64,000 nucleotides of DNA from Marthasterias glacialis (GCA_911728455.2 OU452226.1:14401938-14465937); one strand, 5' to 3'; shown: positions 44,621 to 57,724, numbered from the stretch's first letter. Numbers and translations are program-made. The notes: generated by a model not told the origin, from the sequence alone.

Positions 44621-45149
44621 TGCTCTCTCCATAAAAGAGTTAACAATATTAATATCACTCACAAAACACTGTCGATTGTGCCACTACTGCAGACAAGCAG
44701 CTCAAAAACAGCTAGTTAAACTCCCTATGGGCTTGTAAAAACTTTGTACAGTGGGCTGGATGGGTTTATTATCATACACACAAAAATAGATCAAATGTCA
44801 GGCTAGCTAAAAAAAAAAAATCAACTTGACTTGACAGTTCACTCCTTCGGTATAATTCATCCCGGCCGTCTACACTTTGCTATTAGTGACACCTAAAATT
44901 GGTTAACTTCATTTTACCCAAACTGTAAACTTAGACAATTTGTGGTAGAATGTTGAGTGGTTGGAGTGCAGCGATGAAATGAGGCAATTTGGCCAAAACC
45001 TTCTGAACTAATTTGGGAAAAACATCTCCCTGTCACAACAGAATCAAACTCTTGTTGGCTGGCCTTGGTTGAGGCGGATCGCCAATCTGATAATATGAAT
45101 GGCAGAAAATGCTTCCACCTGGACAGACAGGTCACCTTAGAACACACTG

Positions 45150-45260
45150 ATTTAGCAAATCCCAGTTAAAAAGCCTGAGGACCCAGTACAAATTCTGCCC
45201 AAAATGGTCCGGCTGGCTTGCTTCATTGCTTCCCAAAGGCTCAACACAAACCACTGCCTG
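45150..45260. repeat. Dispersed repeat D fragment
   Basis: GCCTGAGGACCCAGTACAAA and AATGGTCCGGCTGGCTTGC match the 28085-28640 copies. Confidence 0.4.
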
Positions 45261-45469
45261 CACTGATTGTCCCTATATCTTCAAACTCACATCTCATATA
45301 CATGTACTATACAGATGACCATGTTGAACTGGACGAAAACCTTTGCATATAGATTTGCCCCATGGAAAAATGCTGGTTGCACACACATACAATTACACCT
45401 ACAAGGTACATGAAGCTTGGGGATGGTTCAACACTTCAACAAGCCCACAGAAAGTACTCTTTTTCTTAC

Positions 45470-45533
45470 CCCCCCCCCCCTCCCCCTCCTCCCCCCCCCT
45501 CCTCCACCCCCTCCTCCCCCACCCCACCCCCAC
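45470..45533. repeat. C-rich tract with CCTCC units
   Basis: A long polypyrimidine stretch, purine-rich on the minus strand; capable of unusual DNA structures. A second C run lies at 45791-45813. Confidence 0.9.
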
Positions 45534-46398
45534 AAAAAAGGAGTAATACATGTATGTTGACTTTTTCGGGATGTGTGTAGCAAAATTTCAAATTCCAGGA
45601 GCAAAACTTCAATTCCAGATGAGGACTTGATTAAGTCTTCAGCTATGGGTAGGTTACCACAGTCTATAGTCCTTAAGTGAGCAAGTATGATTATTTTAAT
45701 AGTCATCCACTTCTTGGAAAAATAGCCACTCCTGTGCAAACCATTTCCAGGTTATGGTTGACACTTTTACAAAACTAATTAACCTCCTCTACCCCCCCCC
45801 CCCCCCACCCCCCGGCAGACATTTTGTATGTTTCTGAAAGATTTGGTTTAACAGAAAGTTATACAGTACTGGTAAAGCTAGTACAGCTGCTGGTTTATGA
45901 AGGACACAACCTTTTAATAATAGCGCATATGCACAAACGCCATCTTAAATAAATACCGCAATGCATCTTGGGAAACCAAGTACAGCTAAAAAAGGAAATG
46001 ATGATGCCAAGATGGCCACCGTGCTGTCGCGTACTTACAAATTCTATGCTAGGTTTTATGTGTTGTGTACCACATTGCTTCAAACTCAGCGCGCCATGAT
46101 GGTTGCCGATGTTGCTTGGACTCGGATTTCACCCAGAATCCTTTGCGTATCGATCATTTCTGGTCATGGGCACTTGGACATGCATATGGGCTATTGAAAC
46201 ATGAGATGAACTTCACATTCAAACAGTCATGACATGAATCTCGAAAAAGATTCTTGGCATTTTGAGGGTGGATTATAGTGTGTAATATATTTGAAGAAAA
46301 CAAAACGTTTGTGATTTTTGCACTATGAAGTCTGGTACACTGACTTGTCTGGTCACACGGAAAGGCTCAACTTTGAATTCCTCAAACTAAAGACAATG

Positions 46399-46526
46399 TT
46401 AGGCCACGTCCGAATAAAGCGACTTCAGCTACGGCTATGGCTGTTGGCTGCAGCAATAATTGAAGAATTAATTTTCAGCATTGTAGCCATAGCCACTGGT
46501 GAAGCCGTTAATTTAGACATGGCCTA
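46399..46526. mobile_element. TTAGGCC-family MITE, 128 bp, best copy
   Basis: Ends TTAGGCCACGTCCGAAT and inverse TTAGGCCATGTCTAAAT, with inner arms GCTACGGCTATGGC and GTAGCCATAGCC. Confidence 0.75.
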
Positions 46527-46540
46527 ACTTCACCCACCAT

Positions 46541-46705
46541 GGCCTAATTTCATACAGCTGCTCAAGCGTACTACCAGAATAAGGTTACCAGCCAAAAAAA
46601 CATTCCACACGTGCCATTTTTTGACTGGTTTCCTGCTAAATTTTGCTTAGCAGAAAATTGTTAAGCAAAATTGTCTGCTTCAGCAGCTCCATAAAATTGG
46701 GCCTA
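46541..46705. mobile_element. Palindromic MITE, GGGCCCAATTTCAT family
   Basis: GGCCTAATTTCATACAGCTG to AGCAGCTCCATAAAATTGGG; inner GACTGGTTTCCTGCTAAATT and GCTTAGCAGAAAATTG. It lies about 15 bp from the TTAGGCC element. Confidence 0.7.
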
Positions 46706-48640
46706 GGTGTTTACTTCACCTCAAGATCAGCAAAGCCTGGTTCTCTTGTGCCATACAAATTCCTTGGATTTTGACAGAGTGTTTGTCATCATTTGTAACT
46801 GTGAGCAAAGGCTGACCCCGAAACCATTGGACAATGTAAGTCTTTCGTCTGAGGAACTAAATTTGAGTGTTCATGTGTGATCGCTCAAGTTGTTGTACCA
46901 CACAAACTCAAATTTAACTCGCGAATTGCTTAAATGTGTGCTATTATCTTAGTATTAGAAACAGATGATGTCCCACAATAAAAATCAGTCAACAACACGT
47001 GTAACTTCGAACCCAGGACCGTTTCGATCATGGATAGGTAGAGGTACACAAACTTACCAACAATATAAAACCGAAGTTTCATCCACGGTGTCTCAGCATC
47101 TTCCTACCAGTACAGTGCATTTCACAGATAAACATACAATGCCTACAAAACTGATACTGTTCCACAGCCAAGTTACCACACACAGCCAAGCAAGGGGTAG
47201 GGTTATATGATAATTTCACCTCACCCCGGCCACCACTTCCTCAGGCTTTTTGTCAGACAGGGACTTTCATTTCCTGTTCAACCAAAATATGATATCTAAA
47301 GGAAAACATGGCGGGGTTTGTGTTACATGTTTATTCACCGAGCATTTGCAGTTTCTGTTGAAGAAACCCGTCCACTTTTGGGCCACTCTGGTTCAGAAAA
47401 ACATTCTACCACAGAAATCATTTTCTTCATGGATACGTAACTGGTTGTCAGGAAGAGTGAATTTTGTCCCCTACGAGGAAGGAGTCTACGAAAACCACTC
47501 CATACAATTAACCTGTGAAAAATGTCATTGAACAGTTGTAATGTTTTCTAGGGGGAAAAAAATGATTTTAAAAGGGATTTTGTGAAAGTTCGTGGTGTTA
47601 CATATTTTGAGTTGGGAAATAATACACCAAAAGAAGAACTGAGCGTTGGGGTGAGGTGGGGGGGGGGGGGGGGGACTTTCCTCACAAGCTAGCAATATTA
47701 CCCAGGACGTTTACACAAGTTTATAACCAGTAACCAATCAGATTGCCTCCATTGCCTCCGTAAAGTATCAAGCCTGCAAAAAACTATTTCTTTATTATTT
47801 GCAAATTTGTTTATCATACAGTGCTTTACAAAGCCCTCCTGTGTTCTGAACTGTACAACGCTGAAGATTAGGGAAGACTGCATACTTTTTAGACCATTCA
47901 CTTTCAAACAAGCATCTTTTTAAGACCACAGAAACGTACATCAATACAACAGAAGCTTAGATTTTCCAGCACGCTGCAGATTAGTTACACTGTTATGATT
48001 TCACACTGCGCTATAAGGTTTCCTGGTTTTGCACGGCTACCTGAAACACCTCAAGATTAAACTCAAATCAAATTTACTCAAAGATACTTTGCTAGCATTT
48101 CAGACTGTAATCATTCTCAAGGAGTATTGGTGTTAGCCAACGGGGTGTCTGGGTACCACACTTCAGGACTTAAGACATCATACTAATAAATTTATTTTCA
48201 TGTCAAAGTTGTTGCAAAAAGCAATTTGAATATTTGCAACAAATTTGAGTACCCGGTTTTTGTTATTTCGTTTTCGAAGCAAATAGGCCTTACTTTTGAC
48301 TGCAAGAGGGCACCCTTTGGGTCAGACGGGGGGGGGGGGGTCGAACCATCGAAATAGTGTGGTAAACCAGATGCAGTTAGACTTCTAATATAGCAGTTAA
48401 TACACAACTTCAGAGGATTTCTTGACAATTTTACAATGTAATTAGTGCAAGATATTTGCTTGTAAAATGTTTTGAAATATTTGTGTACTTTCAAAATGGA
48501 ACGGGTATAGCGCCCTCTGTCTGTCACAAAAATCAAGCCTATTGAAACACTTCAAATCTCTAACATCCCAACTTCCACAGTTTGTCATCGTTATAATCTT
48601 GAGAACCACATGTACATTACACATGCAAGCCTTACACTTT
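46706..48640. other. No gene or nameable repeat apart from G runs
   Basis: G runs at 47657-47673 and 48329-48340. An inverse pair (AACTAAATTTGAGTGTT at 46856, AACTCAAATTTAACTC at 46906) is too short to classify. Confidence 0.35.
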
Positions 48641-48642
48641 GT

Positions 48643-48790
48643 TCCAATAAGGGCAAGGCAGTTTATCATCGATAAAGGGCACCTCTATGAGGAAAATTTC
48701 AATTTCTTCTGTGAACATTTCGAGGGGCATCTAGGCAATTGACCAGGGGCAGGGAGGCTATTGCCTCCGCTGCCTCTGGGAAGTATCATC
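48643..48790 (+). repeat. Repeat F, clearest copy
   Basis: AAGGGCAAGGCAGTTTATC, AAAGGGCACCTCTATGAGG, TTCGAGGGGCATCTAGGCAA, GACCAGGGGCAGGGAGG and TTGCCTCCGCTGCC in this order. About 150 bp without tRNA boxes or terminal inverse repeats. Confidence 0.65.
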
Positions 48791-49232
48791 AGGCTCTGCA
48801 CATACAATGTATGCAGAGCTTGTATTTCAACAAAATCAGACCACATGTACATATGTTGTAAGCTAAGAACCTTCACTGCACCAGAGACACAAACCCCAAC
48901 CTATCAACATTTTCAGAATTTTTTTTTTCTTCTTCATAATATTTTACCACTTGCTGAACCTCCATGTAACTGATGAACTGGCAAATTTGCTTATTTATCT
49001 TGAGCAAAATATGTCGTTGTTTGCCCGCTAATAGGACAAAATTGTAGCAATAATTATGCCATATTTTTCATGAAGCGTGGTAGCCAGGGTTTGTTCACTA
49101 GGGAGAGCACTGGGAGGGGAGATATTGCTTTAAAGGGGGGGGCCCAGTTACCATGCTTTTTAATGAATTACATGTATCTACATTTGTTTTCACGGGGGCA
49201 CCTGGGGGGCACTGGAAATTTGGGGGGCATAA

Positions 49233-49272
49233 GGCGTAAAGGCGTAAAGGCGTAAAGGCGTAAAGGCGTAAA
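49233..49272 (+). repeat. 8-bp tandem repeat GGCGTAAA x5
   Basis: Five perfect units; CpG in every unit, unusual for this AT-rich region. Confidence 0.95.
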
Positions 49273-49491
49273 GGGTGTCAGGCCTCATGCTCTTTTACCA
49301 GGCACACGACGATGTGTTTGTTTGGGCCTGTTGGGAGAATCACTCTTACATCATCACACTTGTTTGACTGTGATTTAGTAACTGGCCCTGTGCTAAAATT
49401 ACTATACTAGGATCAGTGGTCCAGAATGCACTCTGTACCACACCTTTGCTTTAAGACTCGTTTGACTGCACATGAGAAAAGTACAAGTTAA

Positions 49492-49827
49492 AGGTAGAAT
49501 ATAGGACTGGTATTCATCAACAATTTTGTTAATTGGCATCAGTCTGAAAGCTTACGAATTGTAAAGTTTGTGACACCCATACAAATCTTCCATAGAAATA
49601 CGCCTGTCTGAAATACTGTCAAAGTCGAGAAAATAGAATTTGAAGATCCCAAAATTAAGGACAATGTGTTTACATGCTGAAAAGTGTGCATGGTTTTTCA
49701 CTATTTTCTCTTGACTCGGACGACGGATTGATCCAGGATTTTCATAGATTTGTTTTTCATGTATGTAATTGAAACACACAAAGTAAGAACACTGCACTAT
49801 CAGCTTTACCAATCCTTTATTTTATGT
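49492..49827. mobile_element. TTAA-B MITE, third copy
   Basis: TTAA at 49488-49491, left end AGGTAGAATATAGGACTGG, right end inverse AAAGGATTGGTAAAGCTG. Carries GACTCGGACGACGGATTGAT and TTTACATGCTGAAAAGTGTG. Confidence 0.7.
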
Positions 49828-49869
49828 GTGCACCAGAAGAAAATAACAAGTCACCTTCTGCTTCAGCTT

Positions 49870-50290
49870 ACTGTACAAACACCAATAATAGTGGGTTATA
49901 ACTGTGCAGGTGTAGTAAACTGTACTAACCCTAACCATGATAAATGCAACAATATACACCAATTGGTAATAGTTGTTGCAATCTGTTGCATTTGGCAGTC
50001 AACTTGGATGTCATACTTTGACTGAATTTGTTGCATTTAGCAGTCAAGTGATTTTATATTGGGGTTGCATTTTGTTGTATTTGGCAGAGTTCATGGTTCC
50101 ACATTTTAGCCAAGTCAACACTGCACTTATGTGCATACTGTTGCATTTAGCAGGGCAAACACCCTTGCTCATTCCTAAACACAAACAACATGCCTGCACG
50201 ATGCAACAGAATCCCTTGTTGCATTTGGCATGGTTCTCATTTCTACTGTGTTGCATTCTGTTGTATTTGGCAGGGCACTTAGGAGGACCC
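49870..50290 (+). repeat. Degenerate repeat with six TGTTGCATTTGGCAG cores
   Basis: YTGTTGYATTTRGCA occurs at about 49983, 50028, 50073, 50139, 50217 and 50258, 41-78 bp apart, with different sequence between. An inverse ATGCAACAGAATCC lies near 50202. Confidence 0.7.
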
Positions 50291-50920
50291 TAATGGGGGT
50301 TAGGGATAAGCTGACACTGATTATCCACCTCTTTCATACAAGAAGCCCAGCCTATTCTCTAATTGTTTATCTCCTAATTAAACATTCACAGGCAGATGCC
50401 ATGAAGTCCTGGCCTCCAAGCAGGACGTTGCCCCTGCACCAACACCTTGGTGCCCAATAAAAAGGTCACTCTTAATATTCCACTGGCAGTTCCCTCTATT
50501 CAGGAAATGCGGCCTTGCCCCATCAAGGTTGACATTCCTGTCACATGTCTGGAAAATTACTCAAGATAAAATGAATCTGCTCTGTTATAAATGTACACAA
50601 TACATAGATGTATTATACATGTACATGTATTTCTTTTACTTCTGCGGGGGAGGGGGGGAGGAGGCCGGGTACAGACATAACAAGGGCATTTTCTTTGAGG
50701 GGGTGTATCGAAGCCAATCTGCCAACGAGCAATTCTTTTGAGGGTGTACAGCAGCCAGTTTCCAGACTTGCCAACAAGCAATATTCTCCACTATTTCACT
50801 ATGAAAGAATTGTGCACCCAGCATGGAATGCCACTTTGTTCAATAATGAGTTGTCAAACCAGTGTGATTAAAGGAAAAGTAATGATGTTTTGGTCGGCCA
50901 AAAAAATCTGAGCTTTAGTT

Positions 50921-51138
50921 GGGGCTGATTTTTATAGAGCTGTTTGAAAAGCGAACAATTCTGCTTAATAGTTTATTTCCTGCCAAGCAAACCTAAGCAG
51001 GAAACCAGTCAAAGGGGGAAAGGGAAATGGTAGGTGTGATATATTATTTGGCTGGTAACCTTATTCTGGTTAGCTAAATGTTGTTGTGCTTATCTATATT
51101 TTTGTGCTTAAGCAGCTCTATCAATTTGAAATTGGGCC
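50921..51138. mobile_element. Palindromic MITE, GGGCCCAATTTCAT family
   Basis: GGGGCTGATTTTTATAGAGC to GAAATTGGGCC, with AAGCAGGAAACCAGTC and TTGGCTGGTAACCTTATTCT inside; a small duplication of TTTGAAATT at the right end. Confidence 0.65.
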
Positions 51139-51217
51139 ATGGATGCTTTTGTTCTACTTGATTTACAGGTAGATTTCTCAACTGGGGCTCAAAATGCTGA
51201 CTCGGCAAAGTTACTGG

Positions 51218-51378
51218 GGGGGGGGGGGTGTTCAGTCCCAGCCCCCCTACAGAAAGCAGCAGGCCTGTTCATTCTTGTGAGGGCAAGGCAGTTTTTCCCT
51301 TGGCAAAGGGCACCTCTGAGAGAGATATTTAAATTTCTACTGGAACAACTCAAGGCAATTGCCTCCGTGAATTATTAG
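51218..51378 (+). repeat. Poly(G) run and repeat F
   Basis: G run at 51218-51228. AGGGCAAGGCAGTTTTTCCC, GCAAAGGGCACCTCTGAGAG and AAGGCAATTGCCTCCGTG place the copy at about 51279-51378. Confidence 0.6.
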
Positions 51379-51969
51379 TCCTGGTGCAGATATCGATAAT
51401 GATTTAATTGCACTTCAAACTAGTTCCCAAAGGAGTCAGTTTCAAAGTTGAGTAAATAGCATTTGAAGACACCCCCCCACATATCTGTAAACACCCCCCA
51501 CATATCTGTAAACACAGTCATTTATTTCAGTTGACTCAATCAAAATAAGCCTGACAAACCGGCCAAAATTCCCTGACAAAATGTCAACCGATTTTCAGTC
51601 TTTGGTTTTTTTTTACCAAAAACACGACCATCGCATCTGATAAAAATTTCACAGGTTGTTTGCACGGTGTATTTATTGAAAACTAGAGGATGGGAATTAA
51701 ATTTACTTATCTGGAAAAAAAAATAAATAAAAATGGCACAATGATACATACTCTGACAGAGCCCGCATGTAGAAAACCAACACCAGTCAACAAACGGTAC
51801 CAGACTGTACACAAACTTTGAAAATATTTCTGACAAAATCAACTGGGGATTTCTGCAAATGTACCGAACTACGTGTTGAAACGTTTTAGTAATTGGTGAA
51901 GTTGATTTTGGGGGAAAAAATGAACGGCAGCTATCTGACATGTCTGAGACAGCAAGATGTAGTGAAACG

Positions 51970-52091
51970 AAGGCCATTCCAAATTGGCGGCTATGGCTAC
52001 GGCTGGATTACCATGTCATCATGCCTTGAAGTCTACAACATACTTAGCAACAGTTGTAGCCATAGCCAGAGCTGCCAATTAGAATATGGTA
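51970..52091. mobile_element. TTAGGCC-family MITE, third copy
   Basis: AAGGCCATTCCAAATTGGCG at the left; CTGCCAATTAGAATATGG at the right (inverse); inner GGCTATGGCTACGGCTGG and GTAGCCATAGCC. Confidence 0.65.
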
Positions 52092-53679
52092 TAGTGTCCA
52101 CAAACTCCATGTTACTGGTAACTTAAAAAGGATAGAGAATACACTTGTTCGTATAAATCTGTACCATCTCTTTGTAGTGGATTTTTTTAAGCCGCAGTTA
52201 AAAAAGTTCACACACTGAGAGCTCTGCATCATGACCTTTATCACCACGCATCTTCAATTCAAAAAGTACATTACCCTGTATCCACACAATGACAATCGTA
52301 TTTCTAAATTGCCATCTCATAAATAGCGACCAGACTGTTTCTCCCATCCAGCCTCAGTGTGGTTACATCACTTTCTACTGAAGACAAGCAACAGGGCTGC
52401 CCGGTGGTGCGGCTGTAAAAGAGTTACCGCAGAGTGTCTGGGTTTGTCAAACAGCGTTCATGACGACCATGTTTTAAATACAGTCTACCAAACGCAGTTC
52501 ACACAATCTAGATTGTTTGTACACACACAAGAGGCTGTTCTTCTGTGACAACACAAACTCTTCCCGGTGCCTGGTATAATAGCCCTCTAAATAGCCAACA
52601 CTCATCAGTTCTGAACTCCAGAAGAGTTCAGAATATTCCAAATTAGGAAATTCTGTTCCAGTTTTCCCCCCACTGTTCTGACATTAATTGGGGAGCCGCC
52701 TCTGCTCTCTAAATTTGAAATCTGTCCAACACCACAGATCCCCTTCTCCACAACACCGATATATCTAGGTTAATGACTAATGCCCCTGACAAAACCTAAT
52801 ACTAGCGAGCACACACGTGGGAGCCAGCACAAATTTACGGGCTCTCACTAGCCGGTGTACCCTTGCACGCTTCGCGAGTCTCGCTTTTCCGTCGCAACAA
52901 GCGCTGGTAAGAGGCTTCTGTGTATCGTTTTACGGTGTTCGTTTCATCGGTGCTCAGATACCAGAGACCGTTGTTGGATCTGCACCACACCACGGTATCG
53001 ACCCTCTTATGACAGGAAGGCATCCGAGGCGTATCTTTTTGGCTTGTGTATCGGGTGTACCCTTACTGGGCCCGAGTTGTGTGGACTTGTGGGGTTTTTG
53101 TTTCACGCCGGGGTGACATGGATAGGATTGGGCTGTGGAGTGGGTGAACTATGGTGGGCAAACAGTTTGGACAAACACTTCTTCTCCGCTCATAATATCC
53201 TCATCATAATCAGCAACGATTGTTGTTTTAGTCTTAGTGCTTTGGTTGGTATTGTATGATATTCATGACCAACATATTTCAGTTACGCCATGAACATGAA
53301 CAGTTCAGTCGGCGACACACAAGCGCACGGTCTAGTATGTGAAATGTAGTCCGTAAAAGCCAATGAACTATTGTATTCATACATTATACATGTGAAATGA
53401 ACCTGTTTATGTAATGTACCCCACAGTGATTCAATGTGGACGCCTCCAGTGCTTACACATTTTTACCCCATGTTTAACCCATTCTCTCAACTCTATATAA
53501 TATTCCTGTAATGTTAGTTGGTCCTCCACCCACAGGCCGCTCTACCACAATACAATTAACTTTCACAACACCAACAAAGTAGGCATCTAACGTGTGTGTA
53601 CATCTGGAAAAACCACAGCTTTTTCATTGTGCGTTCTCCCACAGTACACCATACCCTGAACTGATACTTCGATCTGCTA
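52092..53679. other. No confident gene; CpG-richer part at 52800-53170
   Basis: 52850-53060 has many CpGs and CGCTGGTAAGAGG, which would be a good plus-strand splice donor. Open frames here lack any domain. It may be a first exon of an unknown plus-strand gene or simply unique sequence. Confidence 0.25.
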
Positions 53680-53785
53680 AGATCAAGGGGCAGTTTCTCC
53701 TAATTAAAGGCCACCTCTACGAGAAAAATTTTAAGTTCTACCGGAAGTTTTTTAAAGGGGCATCAAGGCAATGACCAGAGGCAAT
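53680..53785 (+). repeat. Repeat F
   Basis: AAGGGGCAGTTTCTCCTAAT, AAAGGCCACCTCTACGAG and GGGGCATCAAGGCAATGACC. Confidence 0.6.
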
Positions 53786-54712
53786 TGACTGTACTTTTTT
53801 TACCGCATGAGAGCGCTTTCAACAACACAATTTCTTTACATCACCATTACAGTTTTATCTTAACTGCCTGTATGTTGATTTCTTGTATCAATAGTCACAT
53901 AAATAATAGTAAATCAATAAAAAAAAAAAACAGTTCATTTTACTTGTTTTGTGTCACGACAATTCACATACGCCCTCACATGGTCAAAAATACTGAAGCC
54001 TCAGGCCTGTGTACCGTTTGTTTCTAAACAAACGTTTGAATCATCTTTACTGCAACCTCGTTCCCAGGGTGATCGATCTTGCACCACCATTTTTTTCCCA
54101 TCAGTTTTGCTCGATCATAGCCCTGGAATTGGTTAATGAAAATGTGCCAGCGTTTGGCACATTTTAATTAGGCCTGTGGCCGATCCATTATACGCGCACA
54201 CTCAAGTATGGTAGCCCGCAAAAGAAGCTTCAAGTCATAGAGCACCTGGTCCCCTTTCATTCTTCTTTGATTTTGTGACCTGTCTAACTGTATGCAGTTT
54301 AGGGTGACCGTGTAAAAACATGGTTCATTTGAAGAGGAATCGCGTCAAAATACTTGCATTTTGACACGCCCATACTAATACGCCCTACAAGAGCTAAAAA
54401 GTTTTCCACAAGCGTGCGCGCAAAGCAGGCACTATTGGGAGCCAATCAGCGTTGTTTTTTAGTACATCCCTACCAGGGGTTAGTGACAAGAGGTATCTCT
54501 ATGGCGCGCTGCCCACGGTAGCGGGGCTGTCTTTACTGCCTTTAAATTAGTCGACCTCGTGCAACTTTATCACAAATTACCAGCATGCATCCAAATTACT
54601 ATTAAAAAAAATATATATATATATACTCATTCCTCTTCCTCTTACAACCTACTGAAAGACAAAAGACAGAATACTCTTGGTGACTATCAAAATAACAACT
54701 TGATTAGTTTAC
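53786..54712. other. No recognisable feature
   Basis: 54380-54530 is CpG-richer with GGAGCCAATCAGCG (CCAAT word). I see no start, domain or repeat ends. Confidence 0.3.
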
Positions 54713-54851
54713 AAGGGCCTTTTCCAAAACCTAGGCTTGGACTCAAGCTTCAGCTTGGGGTCTACCATCAATTTTGGAGCAGTTGTGTTCCAACAAAAAA
54801 AATAGAGCCTGGAGCTACATGTAGAGTTTAAGTCGAGGTTTGGAAAAGGCT
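54713..54851. mobile_element. AGGGCCTTTTCC-end element, compact copy without minisatellite
   Basis: AAGGGCCTTTTCCAAAACCT and the inverse of GAGGTTTGGAAAAGGCTC form the ends; the middle has CTACCATCAATTTTGGAGCA. Its 139 bp suggests the ancestral size before internal expansion. Confidence 0.7.
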
Positions 54852-56309
54852 CCAATTATAAAGTTCATACTTGTACAAATTCTCCAGAGAAATATTTCCG
54901 TCTCAAATATTGTCAAAGTTTAGAAGGGGTTGGGGGGATGCATTTTTCTTCTAAAATCACCATTGCTGCAATTGAAATCCTGGCTAAAATGTGACCACCA
55001 AATCTAAAGACAAATTTCCACAGGTTGGCTGTAGGTGGCGTCTTCACTGAAAACTAGAAACGTATTTACTCTCCCAAAACCAATTAAGCAATACCTTTCA
55101 GAATAAACACTGAGATTCAGCAACTAAATACCCAACAATGTTGGGCCAACGTTTAAGATAAAAGATGTGCCCACAAGTACTTCAAATAAACGACAAGATG
55201 AAGTTCAAATCACCACCACTTTGCCAATACTCAAAATTTTGAAAAACAAACACTAGACCTCCGAAAAAATAAAACTTTAGTGGGGAGTTGTTTTTGCATT
55301 ATTACAATTTGTACTTCACCCTGGGATATTTTGAAATTATGTTCAGAAAATCTACTCACAACTGCAATGTTTCAACTCCAGTTTTCTTTCCAGCACAATG
55401 ACAAAACTAAAACAGCTTAATGTATATTAAAAAAAAAAATTATATTTTACTGCATGGTCTACACACCCCCACTAATCAAATTCTTTGACAATGAATCTCC
55501 CACAAGTAACACCTCACTCTGCCCCTGCCCTGTGACCAGAGTGAAACCACCCCCGTAACCCAAGCATGCCACCATCATGACAACTAATAACATTATATCC
55601 ATAGAGCGGGCTAAACTAACCCCCACGTCAACAGCAGCGTCAACCTAACACAACACAGAGAAGGTATCCTGTTGATGAACAATGCAAGGCCCCCCTATCT
55701 CCGCACTCAGCACTTGGGACTCCGGGTCAGGGACACCTCATATTTAATACAAAGGTCATTGCAATTGTCAGCGTTCCTGGAACGGTAGCTCACTCCCATT
55801 TTGGGTCCTCCCGGCTGCTGGACACATTGTTTTCCTACAGGCAGTTGTGCTGTGTAGCCAACATGTCCATGTGCTGGGGGTGACAAAACTATTCAACAGT
55901 GTGGAATGAATCACCTCTCTGGAAAAACCCCCATATTTTCGTTGGTTTTCCAAAAGATTGCATTCCACTCCTCCAGTTTTTATTTTTCAATCGAAACAAC
56001 AACATAAAAACCAAGCAAGCGAAAATTTCATCCAACTTGTTTTTAAAATCAAATTTCCCACACAACTCAACAAATAACACCCGTCACAGGATGTTAAACA
56101 CATTCATACAATGTACATCAATTTTGATTTGGTTAATCAAAAATGAAGGAATTAGGTTTTGTGGGGAAAGGTCAAACTGTTTTTCCAAGCCGATGGTACT
56201 GATTTTTACTTATGTGTAAATTTCTTTCTTGAGTTTGGTTCGTTCAGGGATGGCCACAAACTTTGAAAGTAAAACAAAATATACATACATGTATAATACA
56301 TTATATATT
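54852..56309. other. No gene; one eroded TTAA-type fragment
   Basis: 54860-55060 (CAAATTCTCCAGAGAAATAT, CCACAGGTTGGCTGTAGG) resembles the inner parts of the TTAA MITEs. The remainder holds nothing I can name. Confidence 0.35.
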
Positions 56310-56480
56310 TTCTACTGAAGATGAGCAGAGTATACTGTTTGAAACATCAAGACCACAACGGCTCTTTTCAGAGCCACCACTCCTCCAAAAAGAGATTTAT
56401 ACATGGTTGTACCAAAAAGTTTACTAGTTATACAGTTACTTCTTATTCTTTATACTATGATAAGCTTCAAACATCACTCA
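56310..56480 (+). repeat. Histone-type 3' stem-loop repeat (copy 3, not palindromic)
   Basis: CTGAAGATGAGCAGAGTATA and CTGTTTGAAACATC form the hairpin motif. GGCTCTTTTCAGAGCC is at 56360-56375, then ACCACTCCTCC and the purine block AAAAAGAGA. GATAAGCTTCAAACATCACT closes the copy. Only the right half of the palindromic form is present. Confidence 0.8.
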
Positions 56481-57724
56481 TAGACATGTATATTGAATGA
56501 AACTCTGCGTAGCACTGAGAAATGGAGTAGAATCAAAATGAGCAATTGAAGCAGTGCTTCATACCCAAATTTTGATTTGGTAAATCCAAAATGAAGGAAT
56601 TAGGTTTTGTAAGGAAAGGTCCACATAATTTGTTTTGGTATTAAGCACTAATTTAGTTTTTCATTTTGATTCTACTCTCTCTCTCTATATATATATGAAT
56701 AAAACTAGTAGGGGTGATTGCCTTAGCTTTTGATCCAAACCGTTACACATAAAGATTTTTCAAAACTTGTTTGCCCCTTTTTTTTTTTTTTTTTTTTTTT
56801 ACTTATTCAATTTCAAATTATCTACCTTTCAAAAGCTTTATAAACTACATATCAATTTAATAATCGTTATCATTGCTAAAATTACTCTAGCTGACTTGGG
56901 GATAGTTTAGTGTAAATTTTTAAATTGACAGACATTAATACAACAGAGCTTTACATCGTGCCCAGACAGATTATTTCAAAATGTAGACGACTTTGTAAAA
57001 CTACACGTGACTTAGTGTAATCAGATTGGGATCGAAAATCACTCCACATCTACTTACAATACAGATTTACGCTACGTACTCTTTTACATGTCCATCGGGT
57101 TAAGTGACCAAAAAGTAATAACTTAACATTGTTCTCAAAGGTTTTTTTCCCCAGATCTGCCTATCCTAGCCAATTAAAAATGGTTAATGCTCTTGTGATT
57201 GTTGTTTAGTTGTTGTTCTACTGCTCCTGGCGTTTTGTTGTTGTTGTAATTACTTGTTTACATGTGTTTGATTTGTTTGCTTGTTTTCTTGACATGTGTA
57301 TGCTTTGAACCTCTGTCTGTTGATTCTGAATAAACAATAGTAAAAATAGTATAATCTCTTTGTTTGAAGTTTTAGAAATCTTAAAATGCAAAAAATTGTT
57401 AATGGCCTTATGTTTCGACCCAAGCAGAGTCTTTCTCAAAGGCTAAAAGACAACGCAACACCCCCCCCCCCCATACAAGTACACTGGAGTAACCGAAGCA
57501 GTCAAGTGGAAAGAAGTGAAAAGAGAAAGGCAGAAAGTAGTCAGAAGATGGGAGGGATGATCAATGGAAAGGGAGACAAGGATGGGTGTAGATTAAAGAG
57601 GCTGATTTAACCACAAGAGGTTGGAAAAACCAAAAGACAAAATCAAAGGTGGGAAATCTTCAAAAGGATAACGGTTGGTGAAACAGACACCACCTACTAC
57701 ACAATCTTCCAGGCCTGGAATCTC
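56481..57724. other. No gene; poly(T) 56778-56802 and C run 57463-57472
   Basis: AT-rich. 56548-56610 repeats words of 56120-56180 (GATTTGGT.AATC.AAAATG, GAAGGAATTAGGTTTTG), an old direct duplication of about 60 bp some 430 bp apart. Confidence 0.4.

Noticed and set aside
52855-53259. 134-codon plus-strand gene
   Set aside because: Cys-rich frame with no domain or repeat pattern; the interval may be a CpG-rich non-coding exon instead.
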